Of a stretch of DNA of 64,000 nucleotides, positions 17,313 to 26,034 are shown piece by piece. Location: contig CAAGJM010000005.1 in assembly GCA_900770185.1 (NCBI GenBank), forward strand, positions 1 through 64,000, written 5' to 3'. The first letter of the stretch is position 1. Each line of letters opens with the position of its first letter. This DNA comes from Clostridia bacterium. GTDB lineage: Bacteria > Bacillota > Clostridia > Christensenellales > Borkfalkiaceae. Below the pieces are notes generated by a model that was given only the letters and a program-made list of their open reading frames with translations, was not told the origin of the DNA and made no database searches. The position numbers were made by a program, and so were the translations under genes.

Positions 17313-18917
17313 TTACATATCCTTTCTTCTGTAATCGGGAAGAAGGCGCGGAGATAAGGTGTCGTCCGTGATGTGAGCGGCCTCGCGTTCCTTTTCAAAC
17401 GCCTGAACGTGGTCGAGCGTAAGTTTTTTAACGGTGACGGTTTTGCACCTTTCGCTTGCGTATTTGCCCGCGTTTCTGCCGAATACGATGACGTCCAGAA
17501 GCGAGTTGCCCATAAGCCTGTTTCTGCCGTGTATGCCCCCGACCGCTTCGCCCGCGACGAATAAGTTTTCAACGCCGCTTTCGCCGTTTGCTTTAATGTC
17601 GATACCGCCGTTTTGGTAGTGAAGGGTGGGATAAACCAAAATAGGCTCTTTTCTTATATCTATGCCGTATTTGCCGAACATTCTCATCATTGCGGGAATG
17701 CGCTTTTCGATAGTGCCTTCGCCGCCGATTTTTTCAATCATCGGGGTGTCGAGCCATACGCCTTCGCCGTCGGTCGTTTTAATGCCGTTGTGGCGACCTT
17801 TACATTCCCTTATAATAGTGGAAGCGGTTACGTCGCGCGTTTCAAGCGAGTAAACGAAAGCTTTGCCGTCTTTGTTTACGAGCTGTGCGCCGAGCGAACG
17901 AACCTTTTCGGTTACGAGCGCGCCGAAAATCTGAGTGGGCTCTGCAGCGCCCGTCGGGTGATACTGAAGGGTGTCCGCATACAAAAGTTTTGCGCCCGCG
18001 CGGTAAGCAAGCACCAAGCCGTCGGCAGTCGCGCCGTAGTGGTTGGAAGTGGGGAAGCCCTGATAGTGAAGTCTGCCCGCGCCGCCCGTAGCGATGATAA
18101 CGCATTTTGCTTTGGCTACGAGAATTTCGCCCGTTTCCATGTTTTTAAGCACCGCGCCCGCCGCTTTGCCGTCTACGTCTTTAATGATTTCGATAGCCGC
18201 GGTGAAGTCTACGACCGGTATACCCCTGTTTAAAACTTCGTCTCTGAGGGTGCGCATTATTTCCGCACCCGAATAGTCTTTACAAGCGTGCATGCGCTTT
18301 CTCGAAGTGCCGCCGCCGTGAGTGGTTATCATGGTGCCGTCGGGCGCTTTATCGAACATAACGCCGAGTTTGTTGAGCCATAAAATAGCGTCCGGCGCTT
18401 CAACGACAAGTTTTTCCAAAAGTTCGGGTTTAGCCGCAAAGTGACCGCCGCCGAAAGCGTCCAAGTAGTGGATAGCGGGGCTGTCGTTCGGCTTATCGGC
18501 CGCCTGTATGCCGCCCTCCGCCATCATGGTGTTCGCGTCGCCGATGCGGAGTTTGGTTACTATCATAACGTTCGCGCCGTTGTTATGCGCCGTTATAGCC
18601 GCGCTGGAACCCGCGCCGCCGCCGCCGATAACTAAGACGTCTACGTCATAGTCGGGGTGTTCCAAGTCGATTTTAAGACCTTCGGTTCTCGGCTTGCCTT
18701 GCAGTAAAGAAGCGAGTTCGTGAAGAACCTTTTCGCCCTTGTTGGGTCCGATTTTTAAATTTTCGTAAGCGGACTCGATATAGTCGGGGTGGAATTCTTT
18801 TAAAACCGCGTCCTTTTCGTCTGCGGTCATGCGGGGGAAGAGGTTGTTAAGCCTTTCTTCGCGCGACGCTTCCACCTTTTTCATTGATTCAAGTTGTTCA
18901 CTCGTGTAAGTATGCAT
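17313..18917 (-). CDS. frdA: Fumarate reductase flavoprotein subunit, soluble type
   Basis: This 534-residue flavoprotein belongs to the fumarate reductase/succinate dehydrogenase family. Residues 90-103 hold the FAD dinucleotide fold (VLVIGGGGAG). Likely catalytic residues are present: HPTG at 320-323, E337, R361 in ETRDVTA (the proton-donating Arg), H433 in HYQNGG and R467 in RNRLMGNSL. The histidine that binds FAD covalently in membrane-bound enzymes (RSHT) is N129 here, so FAD should be non-covalent. An N-terminal extension of about 85 residues precedes the FAD fold, and the usual C-terminal helical domain is nearly absent. AGGAG precedes the ATG. It lies 11 bp after frdB. L-aspartate oxidase is a less likely alternative because a matching iron-sulfur subunit is adjacent. 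Confidence 0.88.
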   Translation of the reverse strand: MHTYTSEQLESMKKVEASREERLNNLFPRMTADEKDAVLKEFHPDYIESAYENLKIGPNKGEKVLHELASLLQGKPRTEGLKIDLEHPDYDVDVLVIGGGGAGSSAAITAHNNGANVMIVTKLRIGDANTMMAEGGIQAADKPNDSPAIHYLDAFGGGHFAAKPELLEKLVVEAPDAILWLNKLGVMFDKAPDGTMITTHGGGTSRKRMHACKDYSGAEIMRTLRDEVLNRGIPVVDFTAAIEIIKDVDGKAAGAVLKNMETGEILVAKAKCVIIATGGAGRLHYQGFPTSNHYGATADGLVLAYRAGAKLLYADTLQYHPTGAAEPTQIFGALVTEKVRSLGAQLVNKDGKAFVYSLETRDVTASTIIRECKGRHNGIKTTDGEGVWLDTPMIEKIGGEGTIEKRIPAMMRMFGKYGIDIRKEPILVYPTLHYQNGGIDIKANGESGVENLFVAGEAVGGIHGRNRLMGNSLLDVIVFGRNAGKYASERCKTVTVKKLTLDHVQAFEKEREAAHITDDTLSPRLLPDYRRKDM

Positions 18918-18928
18918 AACGCTTTCTC

Positions 18929-19603
18929 CTATTTCTCGATTTCCCTGTTGTTGTACAAGGTCTTTTGCTCTTCGAGCGGTTTAGTCATTATATCTTTCAT
19001 GGCGTCAGCAAACTTGCCGTCGTTGATTTCCGCAACGCGCTCGATAAGGTGCTTACTTTCGGGCGCGATATATTTGCCGTAAAGCCTTCTTGCAAGAATT
19101 GCGACTTGCGGGTGAGATATCCCCGCGGGGCATCTCGACGAACAAATTCCGCACATAACGCAGTCGAAACTCTCTTCCGCGCACTTTTCATACTCGCCGC
19201 GCTGAGCGTAAGCGATATACTGCATCGTCTTCAAACTCTGCGGGCAGGCTTTGGTGCATGCGTTACAGCCTATGCAGCTGTAAATTTCGGGATAAAGCTG
19301 CATCATAATCTGCTCGGTGGGTTTGATTTTTTCAATGTCGTAAACCTGTTTTACGAGGGGGAAGAACGGAAGGGTCGCTACGTACATGCCCTCTTCTACC
19401 TGTTGCTGACAAGCAAGGCAGGTTTTAAGTTCGGTTTTGCCCTTTATTCTGTACAAAGTCGCGCACGCGCCGCAAAAACCGTTACGGCAACCGCATCCGC
19501 GAACTAAACTGTAACCCGCGTACTCTAAAGCCTTCATTATAGTAAGGCTTGCGGGAACCTGATATTTTTTACCGAAAAAGTAAACGTTTACCATATTTTC
19601 CAT
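18929..19603 (-). CDS. frdB: Fumarate reductase iron-sulfur subunit, soluble type
   Basis: This 224-residue protein has a plant-type 2Fe-2S domain (C39, C44, C47, C62) followed by two clusters with full four-cysteine motifs, C110-C113-C116-C120 and C148-C151-C154-C158. Classical FrdB has one 4Fe-4S and one 3Fe-4S; two complete 4Fe-4S motifs are the pattern of HdrC and of the thiol:fumarate reductase TfrB N-terminal half. No membrane anchor subunit gene is nearby, so the enzyme should be cytosolic. It probably passes electrons between FrdA and the Hdr/Flx proteins encoded immediately upstream. The flxA gene ends 13 bp upstream. Confidence 0.88.
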   Translation of the reverse strand: MENMVNVYFFGKKYQVPASLTIMKALEYAGYSLVRGCGCRNGFCGACATLYRIKGKTELKTCLACQQQVEEGMYVATLPFFPLVKQVYDIEKIKPTEQIMMQLYPEIYSCIGCNACTKACPQSLKTMQYIAYAQRGEYEKCAEESFDCVMCGICSSRCPAGISHPQVAILARRLYGKYIAPESKHLIERVAEINDGKFADAMKDIMTKPLEEQKTLYNNREIEK

Positions 19604-19616
19604 ATTTATTCTCCTA

Positions 19617-20444
19617 TTAGTATTCCGACGGAAGTTCTTGAAGTTCGTCCATGCGGAACACGGGTCCGTCCTTACAAATGTATTTATTGCCGACGTTGCA
19701 CCTTCCGCACTTGCCGATGCCGCATTTCATTCTGAATTCAAGCGTCGTATAAACCTGCTTTTTGTCAAAGCCGAGTTCCAAAAGCGCCTGAAGGGTGAAT
19801 TTAATCATTATCGGCGGGCCGCATAAAACGGCGGTTCTGTCGGTGGGAATGTTACATTCTTTAACGTACGCGGGTACGAAGCCCACGTGCCCGTCCCAGC
19901 CGTCCTGCGGTCTGTCGATAGTCAGATAAACGTTAAAGTTCGGCTCTTTCTTCCACTCTTCTTCGATTTCTTTGAAGTCGACCAAATCGTCTTTCGAGCG
20001 GGAACCGTAAATAACGTCGACCGTGCCGTAGTCGGCGCGATGGTCGCGTATATAGTTTATAACCGAACGAAGGGGAGCAAGACCTATACCGCCGCCGATG
20101 AAGAGCATGTTTTTGCCCTTAAACTCGGTATCGACGGGGAATCCGTTGCCGTAAGGTCCGCGCACGGTTATTTTCTGCCCCGGCTCTACGCTATGTAGCC
20201 AGTCGGTAACGCAACCGCACTTTTTAATGGAAAATTCCATAAACTTTTCGTTCGTGGGGGAAGAAGTTATCGAGAACAACGCTTCGCCGACGCCGGGCAT
20301 CGAAAGCATTGCGCACTGCCCCGGCTTATGCTCGAACATTTTTTTGCCGTCAAGCCCCACAACCCTGAACGTTTTTACGTCGGGCGTGTCTTTTCTTATA
20401 TCGGTTATTACGCCTACTTTGGGAATTAAAGCTTCGTTAGTCAT
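19617..20444 (-). CDS. flxA: FlxA-like NAD(H)/FAD-binding electron-transfer subunit
   Basis: This 275-residue ferredoxin-reductase-type protein has an FAD-binding barrel, an NAD-binding fold (MLFIGGGIGLAPLRS) and a C-terminal 2Fe-2S site (CGIGKCGRCNVGNKYIC), the layout of PyrK, sulfhydrogenase gamma and FlxA. In the FlxABCD-HdrABC complex of sulfate reducers this subunit oxidises NADH. Its start overlaps the end of flxB by 8 bp. I assign it as the NADH entry point of the complex; NADPH cannot be excluded from sequence alone. Confidence 0.85.
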   Translation of the reverse strand: MTNEALIPKVGVITDIRKDTPDVKTFRVVGLDGKKMFEHKPGQCAMLSMPGVGEALFSITSSPTNEKFMEFSIKKCGCVTDWLHSVEPGQKITVRGPYGNGFPVDTEFKGKNMLFIGGGIGLAPLRSVINYIRDHRADYGTVDVIYGSRSKDDLVDFKEIEEEWKKEPNFNVYLTIDRPQDGWDGHVGFVPAYVKECNIPTDRTAVLCGPPIMIKFTLQALLELGFDKKQVYTTLEFRMKCGIGKCGRCNVGNKYICKDGPVFRMDELQELPSEY

Positions 20445-21468
20445 TCTTGTTCCCCCCGAGTTTTTTGATTACTTTTACTATGTTTAAAGACTGCGGGCAT
20501 TTTTTAACGCATCTGCCGCACCCGACGCAACCGTAAATCCCGTCGTTGTTCGCGGGGAAATAAACGAGTTTGTGCATGAACCTTTGACGGTACCTTTGCA
20601 TCTGCGTGGTGCGGGGGTTAGCCGCCGCCATCTTAGTAAAGTCGCTGTACATGCAGCTGTCCCAGCAGCGATAGCGCTGAACGCCGTTGTTCGTCTTATA
20701 GTCTTTAATATCGAAGCATTGGCAAGTCGGGCAGACGAAAGTGCAGGTGCCGCAACCGAGGCATGCCTCGGATAATTCGTCCCACTCGGGGCGGTTGAAA
20801 AGCGGCATTAAGTTTTCGCCTTTAAACTCGCTTAAATCAAGCCCGTTTAACGGGAGCGCGTCTATTTTAGCGGTTATTTCTTTCTTGTTGTCGTCAGCCG
20901 CCTTTTCGTCGGCTTTATCGCAAGCGGCTAAAACGGTGAGTTTGTCGAAAAGCTTTTTGCCCTTTTCGGTGAGCGGTTCGAGATACAGATAACCGTTTGC
21001 GATTCTCGATTCGATATCGCCTTTCGGGCTGCTTGCGTCTATACCGAAGTTTTTGCAGAAGCAGCTCTGAACGGGCGAATTGCACGCAAGGGTTATAATC
21101 ACCCCCGCTTCGCGCTTGTTTTGGTAGCCCGTATCGACGGGGTCCGCCAAAAACACTCTGTCTAAAATCTCAAAACTTCTTTGGTCGCAAGCGCGCACGC
21201 CGAAGACGACGAACAGGTCTTTAACTTCGCGCGCGTCCTTTATTTCAATATTATCGTTCGTCACTTTAAAGTCGATGAACGTTTCCGATTGCGGGAAGAA
21301 AACTTCTTTCGCCGACTTGACGGTCTGCCCGTTCAAATCAACTTTTGCGCCCTTAGCGTACTTTTGGTAGTTAAGCGCGCCCGCGGTTAATACGGGAAGG
21401 TAAAGTTCGCAAAGCGACGAAATTTCGTCGTAAAGCGCGTTAATATTACTGAGCGCGATTTTTTTCAT
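20437..21468 (-). CDS. flxB: FlxB-like 4Fe-4S dicluster electron-transfer protein
   Basis: This 343-residue protein is of the sulfhydrogenase-beta/anaerobic sulfite reductase A type. It has CLGCGTCTFVCPTCQC at about 245 and CVGCGRCVKKCP near the C-terminus, with further conserved cysteines in CNSPVQSCFCKNFG. Such subunits relay electrons between an NAD-binding subunit and other iron-sulfur partners. It overlaps flxC by one base and flxA by 8 bp, a strong sign of translational coupling and complex formation. No signal peptide. Confidence 0.82.
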   Translation of the reverse strand: MKKIALSNINALYDEISSLCELYLPVLTAGALNYQKYAKGAKVDLNGQTVKSAKEVFFPQSETFIDFKVTNDNIEIKDAREVKDLFVVFGVRACDQRSFEILDRVFLADPVDTGYQNKREAGVIITLACNSPVQSCFCKNFGIDASSPKGDIESRIANGYLYLEPLTEKGKKLFDKLTVLAACDKADEKAADDNKKEITAKIDALPLNGLDLSEFKGENLMPLFNRPEWDELSEACLGCGTCTFVCPTCQCFDIKDYKTNNGVQRYRCWDSCMYSDFTKMAAANPRTTQMQRYRQRFMHKLVYFPANNDGIYGCVGCGRCVKKCPQSLNIVKVIKKLGGNKND

Positions 21469-22433
21469 TACTTTTTACCTCCGAAAATTTGCGACGGGTC
21501 GATATCGCCTTTATTAAAGTCCGTTAAAGGCCCGCGGGAATTATCGTCTTCGCCCGCCTGATATTCGCCGTAGAATTTATCTATATCGGATATATACTTG
21601 CGGTTTATAAGGTGAAGGGGTATATGCTGGGGACATACGCGCGAACACTCGCCGCAGTCGGTGCAACGCCCCGCCACGTGGAAGGAACGAATAATGTGGT
21701 ATAACTTTTCTTCGAAGCTCGTGCTGTTTGCCTTGCTGTCGATGCCCGACTTAGGGTTATCGAAAACGCACTGCGTGCAGGTGCACGCGGGGCAAACGTT
21801 ACGGCAAGCGTTGCAGCGGATACATTTTGAAAGCTGTTCTTTAAAGAAAGCGTATCTTTGGTCCGCTGTCATCGCTTCCAGACGCTTGACCATGGCGAAC
21901 CTGTCGAGTTTAGCGGGGGCCTTTTCGTGGTCGACGATAAATTCGACGCCCGCAACGTGCTTTTTGTTGCAGACAAGGCACTTTTCAAGCTTAACGTCGT
22001 CGCGGTTGAATTTTTTATCTCCGTTGACGGTAAGCGTTTCTAAGTCTTCTTTAAAGTCGTTTATAAACTCTACACCCTGAAGGTTGATTTTATAAACGTC
22101 GTACTTTCCCTGGCACTCTATGCCGATAGGGTAGATGTTATCGGCGTTGATTCTGTGCTCTTTTTTAAGCTGATTAAAGCTATACGTATCGCACGGCTTT
22201 AAAAAGACGAGAATTTTACCTTCCTTTTTGCTCTCTTTTACCAAGTATTTGGAAAGGTTCGCGCCGCAAAAGCCGTTGTAAACGAAGTCTTTAAGCTCGT
22301 CTTTACTATTGAACACGGCGGGAGACGGGTCGTAGCAAAAATCGCCTTTCTTCCAGCCGAGCACCCTTTGAACGGTGCCGTTATCTAAAAGTTCGCAAGC
22401 CTTGGATATAAGCTTTTTTTCTAATTCTTGCAT
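21468..22433 (-). CDS. flxC: FlxC-like FrhB/4Fe-4S electron-transfer protein
   Basis: I place the start at ATG 22,433 (MQELEKKL) because GGAGG lies just before it; the frame is open to 22,472. The protein has about 321 residues. The N-terminal part resembles the FrhB/FdhB family (KPCDTYSFNQLKKEHRI, GIECQGKYD). Two ferredoxin-type motifs follow: CIRCNACRNVCPACTCTQC and CTDCGECSRVCP. A role as electron relay next to FlxB is likely. It overlaps flxD by 13 bp. Confidence 0.8.
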   Translation of the reverse strand: MQELEKKLISKACELLDNGTVQRVLGWKKGDFCYDPSPAVFNSKDELKDFVYNGFCGANLSKYLVKESKKEGKILVFLKPCDTYSFNQLKKEHRINADNIYPIGIECQGKYDVYKINLQGVEFINDFKEDLETLTVNGDKKFNRDDVKLEKCLVCNKKHVAGVEFIVDHEKAPAKLDRFAMVKRLEAMTADQRYAFFKEQLSKCIRCNACRNVCPACTCTQCVFDNPKSGIDSKANSTSFEEKLYHIIRSFHVAGRCTDCGECSRVCPQHIPLHLINRKYISDIDKFYGEYQAGEDDNSRGPLTDFNKGDIDPSQIFGGKK

Positions 22434-22861
22434 CTTAAATCCTCCAAACGCTTGTTTTCGCCGAGTTCGCAAATCGTCTTAGCAAAGTCGTTCATAACCT
22501 GAGAGAATTTCGCGCCTTCGGCGGCGGAAACCCACTCGACGCGCGTCCTTTCGCGCTCTATCCCTAAAAAGTCGAGCATGCTGAACAATAAAGCCGTTCT
22601 TCTTCTCGCGTAGTAGTTACCGGTCGTATAGTGGCAGTCGCCGGGGTGGCAACCGCAGATTATAACGCCGTCCGCGCCGCGCTCGAACGCTTTCAGTATG
22701 AAGGTGGGGTTTACCCTGCACGAGCAAGGCACCCTTATTATCTTGACGTTCGCGGGGTAGCTTAACCTTGACGAACCCGCTAAGTCCGCGCCCGCGTAAC
22801 TGCACCAGTTACAGCAAAACGCGACTATAAGCGGCGTGTATTCTTTATTTATCTCTTGCAT
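22421..22861 (-). CDS. flxD: MvhD/FlxD-type 2Fe-2S adaptor subunit
   Basis: This 146-residue protein is an MvhD-family delta subunit: FCCNWCSYAGADLAG at the start, VPCSCRVNP in the middle and GCHPGDCHYTTGNYYARRR near 85. In methanogens and sulfate reducers this small protein carries electrons to the bifurcating flavin of HdrA. Its start overlaps the end of hdrA by 13 bp, and it sits exactly between hdrA and the Flx genes, as its bridging role would require. Confidence 0.92.
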   Translation of the reverse strand: MQEINKEYTPLIVAFCCNWCSYAGADLAGSSRLSYPANVKIIRVPCSCRVNPTFILKAFERGADGVIICGCHPGDCHYTTGNYYARRRTALLFSMLDFLGIERERTRVEWVSAAEGAKFSQVMNDFAKTICELGENKRLEDLRCKN

Positions 22862-24840
22862 ATAGCGTCAACCTCCGCCATAATTTGTTTGTTACTGAAT
22901 CCTTTCAAATCCATCGCGCCGCTGGGGCAGGCAACCGTGCACGCGCCGCAGCCCTGGCAGACCGCTTCGTTTACGCTTGCAACGCGCCTTACTTCCGTTC
23001 TGCCGCCGCCTAAGCGGAATTCCTTATCCATATAGGTAATCGCGCCGTAGGGGCAAACCTTTTCGCAAACCGAGCAACCCGTGCAGAGCATTTCGTCGCT
23101 GTGAGCGGTACAAGCGTTGCATTTAAGCTTGTCTTTCGCAAGTAAGCCTATAACCTTTGCCGCGCATGCGCTCGCCTGAGATACCGTTTCGGGTATGTCT
23201 TTGGGTCCTTGGCATACGCCCGATAAGAATATGCCCGCCGTGGGGCTTTCAACGGGGCGAAGTTTTGCGTGCGCTTCGGTTAAGAAGTTGTTCGTGTCTA
23301 TGCTCGTCGTTAAAAGGGTAGCGATGCGCCTTACCGACGGGTTCGGCTCTATCGCCGCCGCCAGAACGACCAAATCGCTTTCGATAACTATCTGTTTATT
23401 GTCGAGCAAATCGCTCCCCTGCACCATAAGTTTGCCGTTTTGTTCGTACACTTTGCCGACCATACCTTTTATATAATCGACGCCGTACTGCTCGACCGCG
23501 CGGCGATAGAACTCGTCGTAGTTCTTGCCGGGCGTTCTTACGTCTATATAGAAAACGTGAACTTCGGTGTCAGGATATTTTTCACGGATAAGCATTGCGT
23601 GCTTAGCGGTGTACATACAACAAATTTTGCTGCAATAGGGTTTGCCGCAACCCGACACGTCCCTTGAACCGACGCATTGAATAAAGGTGATAACCTTGGG
23701 TTCTTTTCCGTCGGACGGGCGTACTAAGTGACCGCTTGTGGGACCAGCCGCGTTCATAAGCCTTTCGAGTTCGAGCGACGTAACCACGTCTTTATTGTTC
23801 GAGTAGCCGAACTCTTCGAAGTTTTCAAGGCTTATCGGTTTATAACCCGTCGCAACGACTATCGCGCCGTACTCTCTTTCGACGAATTCGTCTTTCTGCG
23901 TGTAGTCGATAGCGTTTACCTGGCAGTTCATCGCGCAAAGCCCGCACTTGCCGTTTTTGATTTTCAAGCACTCTTTCGGGTCGATTATCGCAACGTTGGG
24001 GATAGCCTGCGCAAAGGGTATATAAATCGCCGTGCGCTTATTTAAGCCCATGTTGAATTCGTTAAGACCTTTTTTAGACGGGCACTTTTGCATACAAACG
24101 CCGCAACCCGTGCACTTTTTCTCGTCGACGAACCTTGCTTTTCTTCTTATTTTGACTTTAAAGTTACCGACGAAGCCTTTAACGTCTTCGATTTCGCTGA
24201 AAGTCATTATATCTATCTTTTCGTTTTGCGCGCAGTCAACCATTTTCGGGGTTAAAATACACGCCGCGCAGTCGAGGGTGGGGAAGGTTTTATCGAGCTT
24301 AGCCATATTGCCGCCGATGGTCGGCGCGCTTTCGACAATATCCACTTCGAACCCCGCTTCCGCTATATCGAGCGCGGACTGTATGCCCGCAATGCCGCCG
24401 CCTATTACGAGCGCGCGCTTTATAACCGCGCTTTCGCCGCTCGTTAAGGGCGCGTTGAGTTTAAGCTTTGCAATCGCGCTTCTTCCTAAAATTATAGCCT
24501 TTTCGGTCGCTTCTTCGATATCTTTATGTATCCAGGAACACTGTTCGCGAATGTTTGCGATTTCGACCATATAGGGGTTAAGCCCCGCGGACTCTGCAGT
24601 CTTTCTGAAAGTCGCCTCGTGCATCCTCGGCGAGCACGAGCATATAACCACGCCCGTCAAGCCGTTTTCTTTTATAGCGTTCCTTACAAGCGCCTGCCCG
24701 TTTTCGGAACACATATACTGATAAGTTTCGGATACGACTACGCCGGGTTCCGCCCTTAACACTTCGGCAACGCGTTTAACGTCAACCGTCGCCGCGATGT
24801 TGGAACCGCACCAACACACAAATACTCCGATCTTTTGCAT
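22849..24840 (-). CDS. hdrA: HdrA, flavin-based electron-bifurcation subunit
   Basis: This 663-residue protein has the full HdrA layout: a cysteine-bearing N-terminal domain (FVCWCGSN, CSCSPRMHE), an FAD-binding fold with GGGIAG at about 147, inserted ferredoxin motifs (CTGCGVCMQKCP, CGLCAMNCQ), a thioredoxin-reductase-like core, and C-terminal 4Fe-4S motifs CTGCSVCEKVCP and CQGCGACTVACP. In methanogens HdrA splits electron pairs at its FAD between ferredoxin and a disulfide. Here it is fused to no other domain and is flanked by hdrC upstream and flxD downstream. This is the central argument for electron bifurcation or confurcation in this cluster. Confidence 0.93.
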   Translation of the reverse strand: MQKIGVFVCWCGSNIAATVDVKRVAEVLRAEPGVVVSETYQYMCSENGQALVRNAIKENGLTGVVICSCSPRMHEATFRKTAESAGLNPYMVEIANIREQCSWIHKDIEEATEKAIILGRSAIAKLKLNAPLTSGESAVIKRALVIGGGIAGIQSALDIAEAGFEVDIVESAPTIGGNMAKLDKTFPTLDCAACILTPKMVDCAQNEKIDIMTFSEIEDVKGFVGNFKVKIRRKARFVDEKKCTGCGVCMQKCPSKKGLNEFNMGLNKRTAIYIPFAQAIPNVAIIDPKECLKIKNGKCGLCAMNCQVNAIDYTQKDEFVEREYGAIVVATGYKPISLENFEEFGYSNNKDVVTSLELERLMNAAGPTSGHLVRPSDGKEPKVITFIQCVGSRDVSGCGKPYCSKICCMYTAKHAMLIREKYPDTEVHVFYIDVRTPGKNYDEFYRRAVEQYGVDYIKGMVGKVYEQNGKLMVQGSDLLDNKQIVIESDLVVLAAAIEPNPSVRRIATLLTTSIDTNNFLTEAHAKLRPVESPTAGIFLSGVCQGPKDIPETVSQASACAAKVIGLLAKDKLKCNACTAHSDEMLCTGCSVCEKVCPYGAITYMDKEFRLGGGRTEVRRVASVNEAVCQGCGACTVACPSGAMDLKGFSNKQIMAEVDAICKR

Positions 24841-24852
24841 AGTTTTCTCTCC

Positions 24853-25239
24853 TTACTTGTTAAATTTCCTGAACATGCTGACGAGCAATTGTTGCGGAAC
24901 GGTTTCGTCTATCATCTGCGGAATTTCTTCCGCGTGAACGCGGTTTTCGCCCTGCATTCTTATAACTTCCTGCCTTACCGCTTCTATAACCGCTGCGGGC
25001 GCAACGCCGCGCGGGCATCTTTCGACGCACGCGAAACAGCTTAAGCACGTGAACAGCGATTTCGAGTTCATAAGTTTATCCACTTCGCCCTTTTCTATAT
25101 ATGAAACGAACTGATGGGGTTTTATATCCATATCGGCGTACGCGGGGCATCTCCCCGAACATTTGCCGCACTTCATGCACTTTCTCGGTTCGGTGCCGCT
25201 TCTTTCTTTAATAAGCCTTGCTTGTTCGATTTTATCCAT
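24853..25239 (-). CDS. hdrC: HdrC iron-sulfur subunit
   Basis: This 128-residue protein has two 4Fe-4S motifs, C21-C24-C27-C31 and C65-C68-C71-C75, with no membrane segment, the soluble HdrC type. It should connect HdrA to HdrB. It begins 2 bp after hdrB ends and is followed by hdrA after 12 bp. The length and both cluster motifs are normal. Confidence 0.9.
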   Translation of the reverse strand: MDKIEQARLIKERSGTEPRKCMKCGKCSGRCPAYADMDIKPHQFVSYIEKGEVDKLMNSKSLFTCLSCFACVERCPRGVAPAAVIEAVRQEVIRMQGENRVHAEEIPQMIDETVPQQLLVSMFRKFNK

Positions 25240-25241
25240 AC

Positions 25242-26024
25242 TTACTCCTTAACGCCGAGCGCGGTAGCCAAAAGTTCGGTAAAATAGTAAACGTTCATTT
25301 GGTGTTTGCCGTTTTCGTTTAAATTGTACATGCAAAGGGGGCAGGCGGTGACGAGCATATCGGCGCCTTTATCTTTTGCGGAGTCGATAATCTTGCCGCA
25401 CCTTGCTTCCGCCAAAGCTTTATCGGTTGCCGAAACGTACGCGCCGCAGCACTCGTTACGCATGCCGTAAATAACGGGCGTACCGCCGATTGCCGTAATA
25501 AAGTCTTCGATAATCTTCGGATTTTCGGGATTGTCGAATTTTAAAACGTTCGACGGGCGGAGCAACAAGCAACCGTAGTACGCGCCTATTTTCACCCCTT
25601 TGAAAGGTTTTACGACCTTTTCTTTAATCTTGTCGAAGCCTACGTAGTCGCGCAGAAGTTCAAGGTAATGTATAACTTCCGTTTCGCCGTTATAGGGCGT
25701 TTCGAGCGCTAAATAATTGTTTGCTTTTAAATTTATGTTCGCGTCGTTTTTCATATCGTCGTTGACGCGTTTTATAACGTTGTAGCACGCCGAGCAAAGG
25801 GTTAAAAGTTTGCCGCCTTCGTCGCGGGCGTTCGCAAGCGTTCTGACGGCGGAAAGTTTGGTGGCGACTTCGTCGCGCGCGACGGGATAAACCGCGCCGC
25901 AGCACTGCCATTCTTTAAGCTCTTCGAACTCGACGCCCAACGCTTCGAGCGATTTTCTGCCGTAAATATCTAATTCTTTCGCCTTAGTTTTAAGGGTACA
26001 GCCCGGGTAATAACTGAATTTCAT
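25242..26024 (-). CDS. hdrB: HdrB, CCG-domain subunit
   Basis: This 260-residue protein has two cysteine-rich CCG domains: C9, C41-C42, C77, C80 and C152, C192-C193, C228, C231. In methanogen HdrB these bind two non-cubane 4Fe-4S clusters that cleave the CoM-CoB disulfide. Both sets are intact here although this organism is not a methanogen, so the natural disulfide or other acceptor is unknown. In thiol:fumarate reductase (TfrB) a CCG domain is fused to an FrdB-like domain; here the two parts are separate genes in one cluster. AAGGAG supports the start. Confidence 0.9.
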   Translation of the reverse strand: MKFSYYPGCTLKTKAKELDIYGRKSLEALGVEFEELKEWQCCGAVYPVARDEVATKLSAVRTLANARDEGGKLLTLCSACYNVIKRVNDDMKNDANINLKANNYLALETPYNGETEVIHYLELLRDYVGFDKIKEKVVKPFKGVKIGAYYGCLLLRPSNVLKFDNPENPKIIEDFITAIGGTPVIYGMRNECCGAYVSATDKALAEARCGKIIDSAKDKGADMLVTACPLCMYNLNENGKHQMNVYYFTELLATALGVKE

Positions 26025-26034
26025 TATCTTCTCC

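Noticed and set aside
17313..18917. L-aspartate oxidase (NadB) as the identity of FrdA
   Set aside because: The missing covalent-FAD His would allow it, but the adjacent iron-sulfur subunit, Hdr/Flx genes and fumarase favour fumarate reductase.
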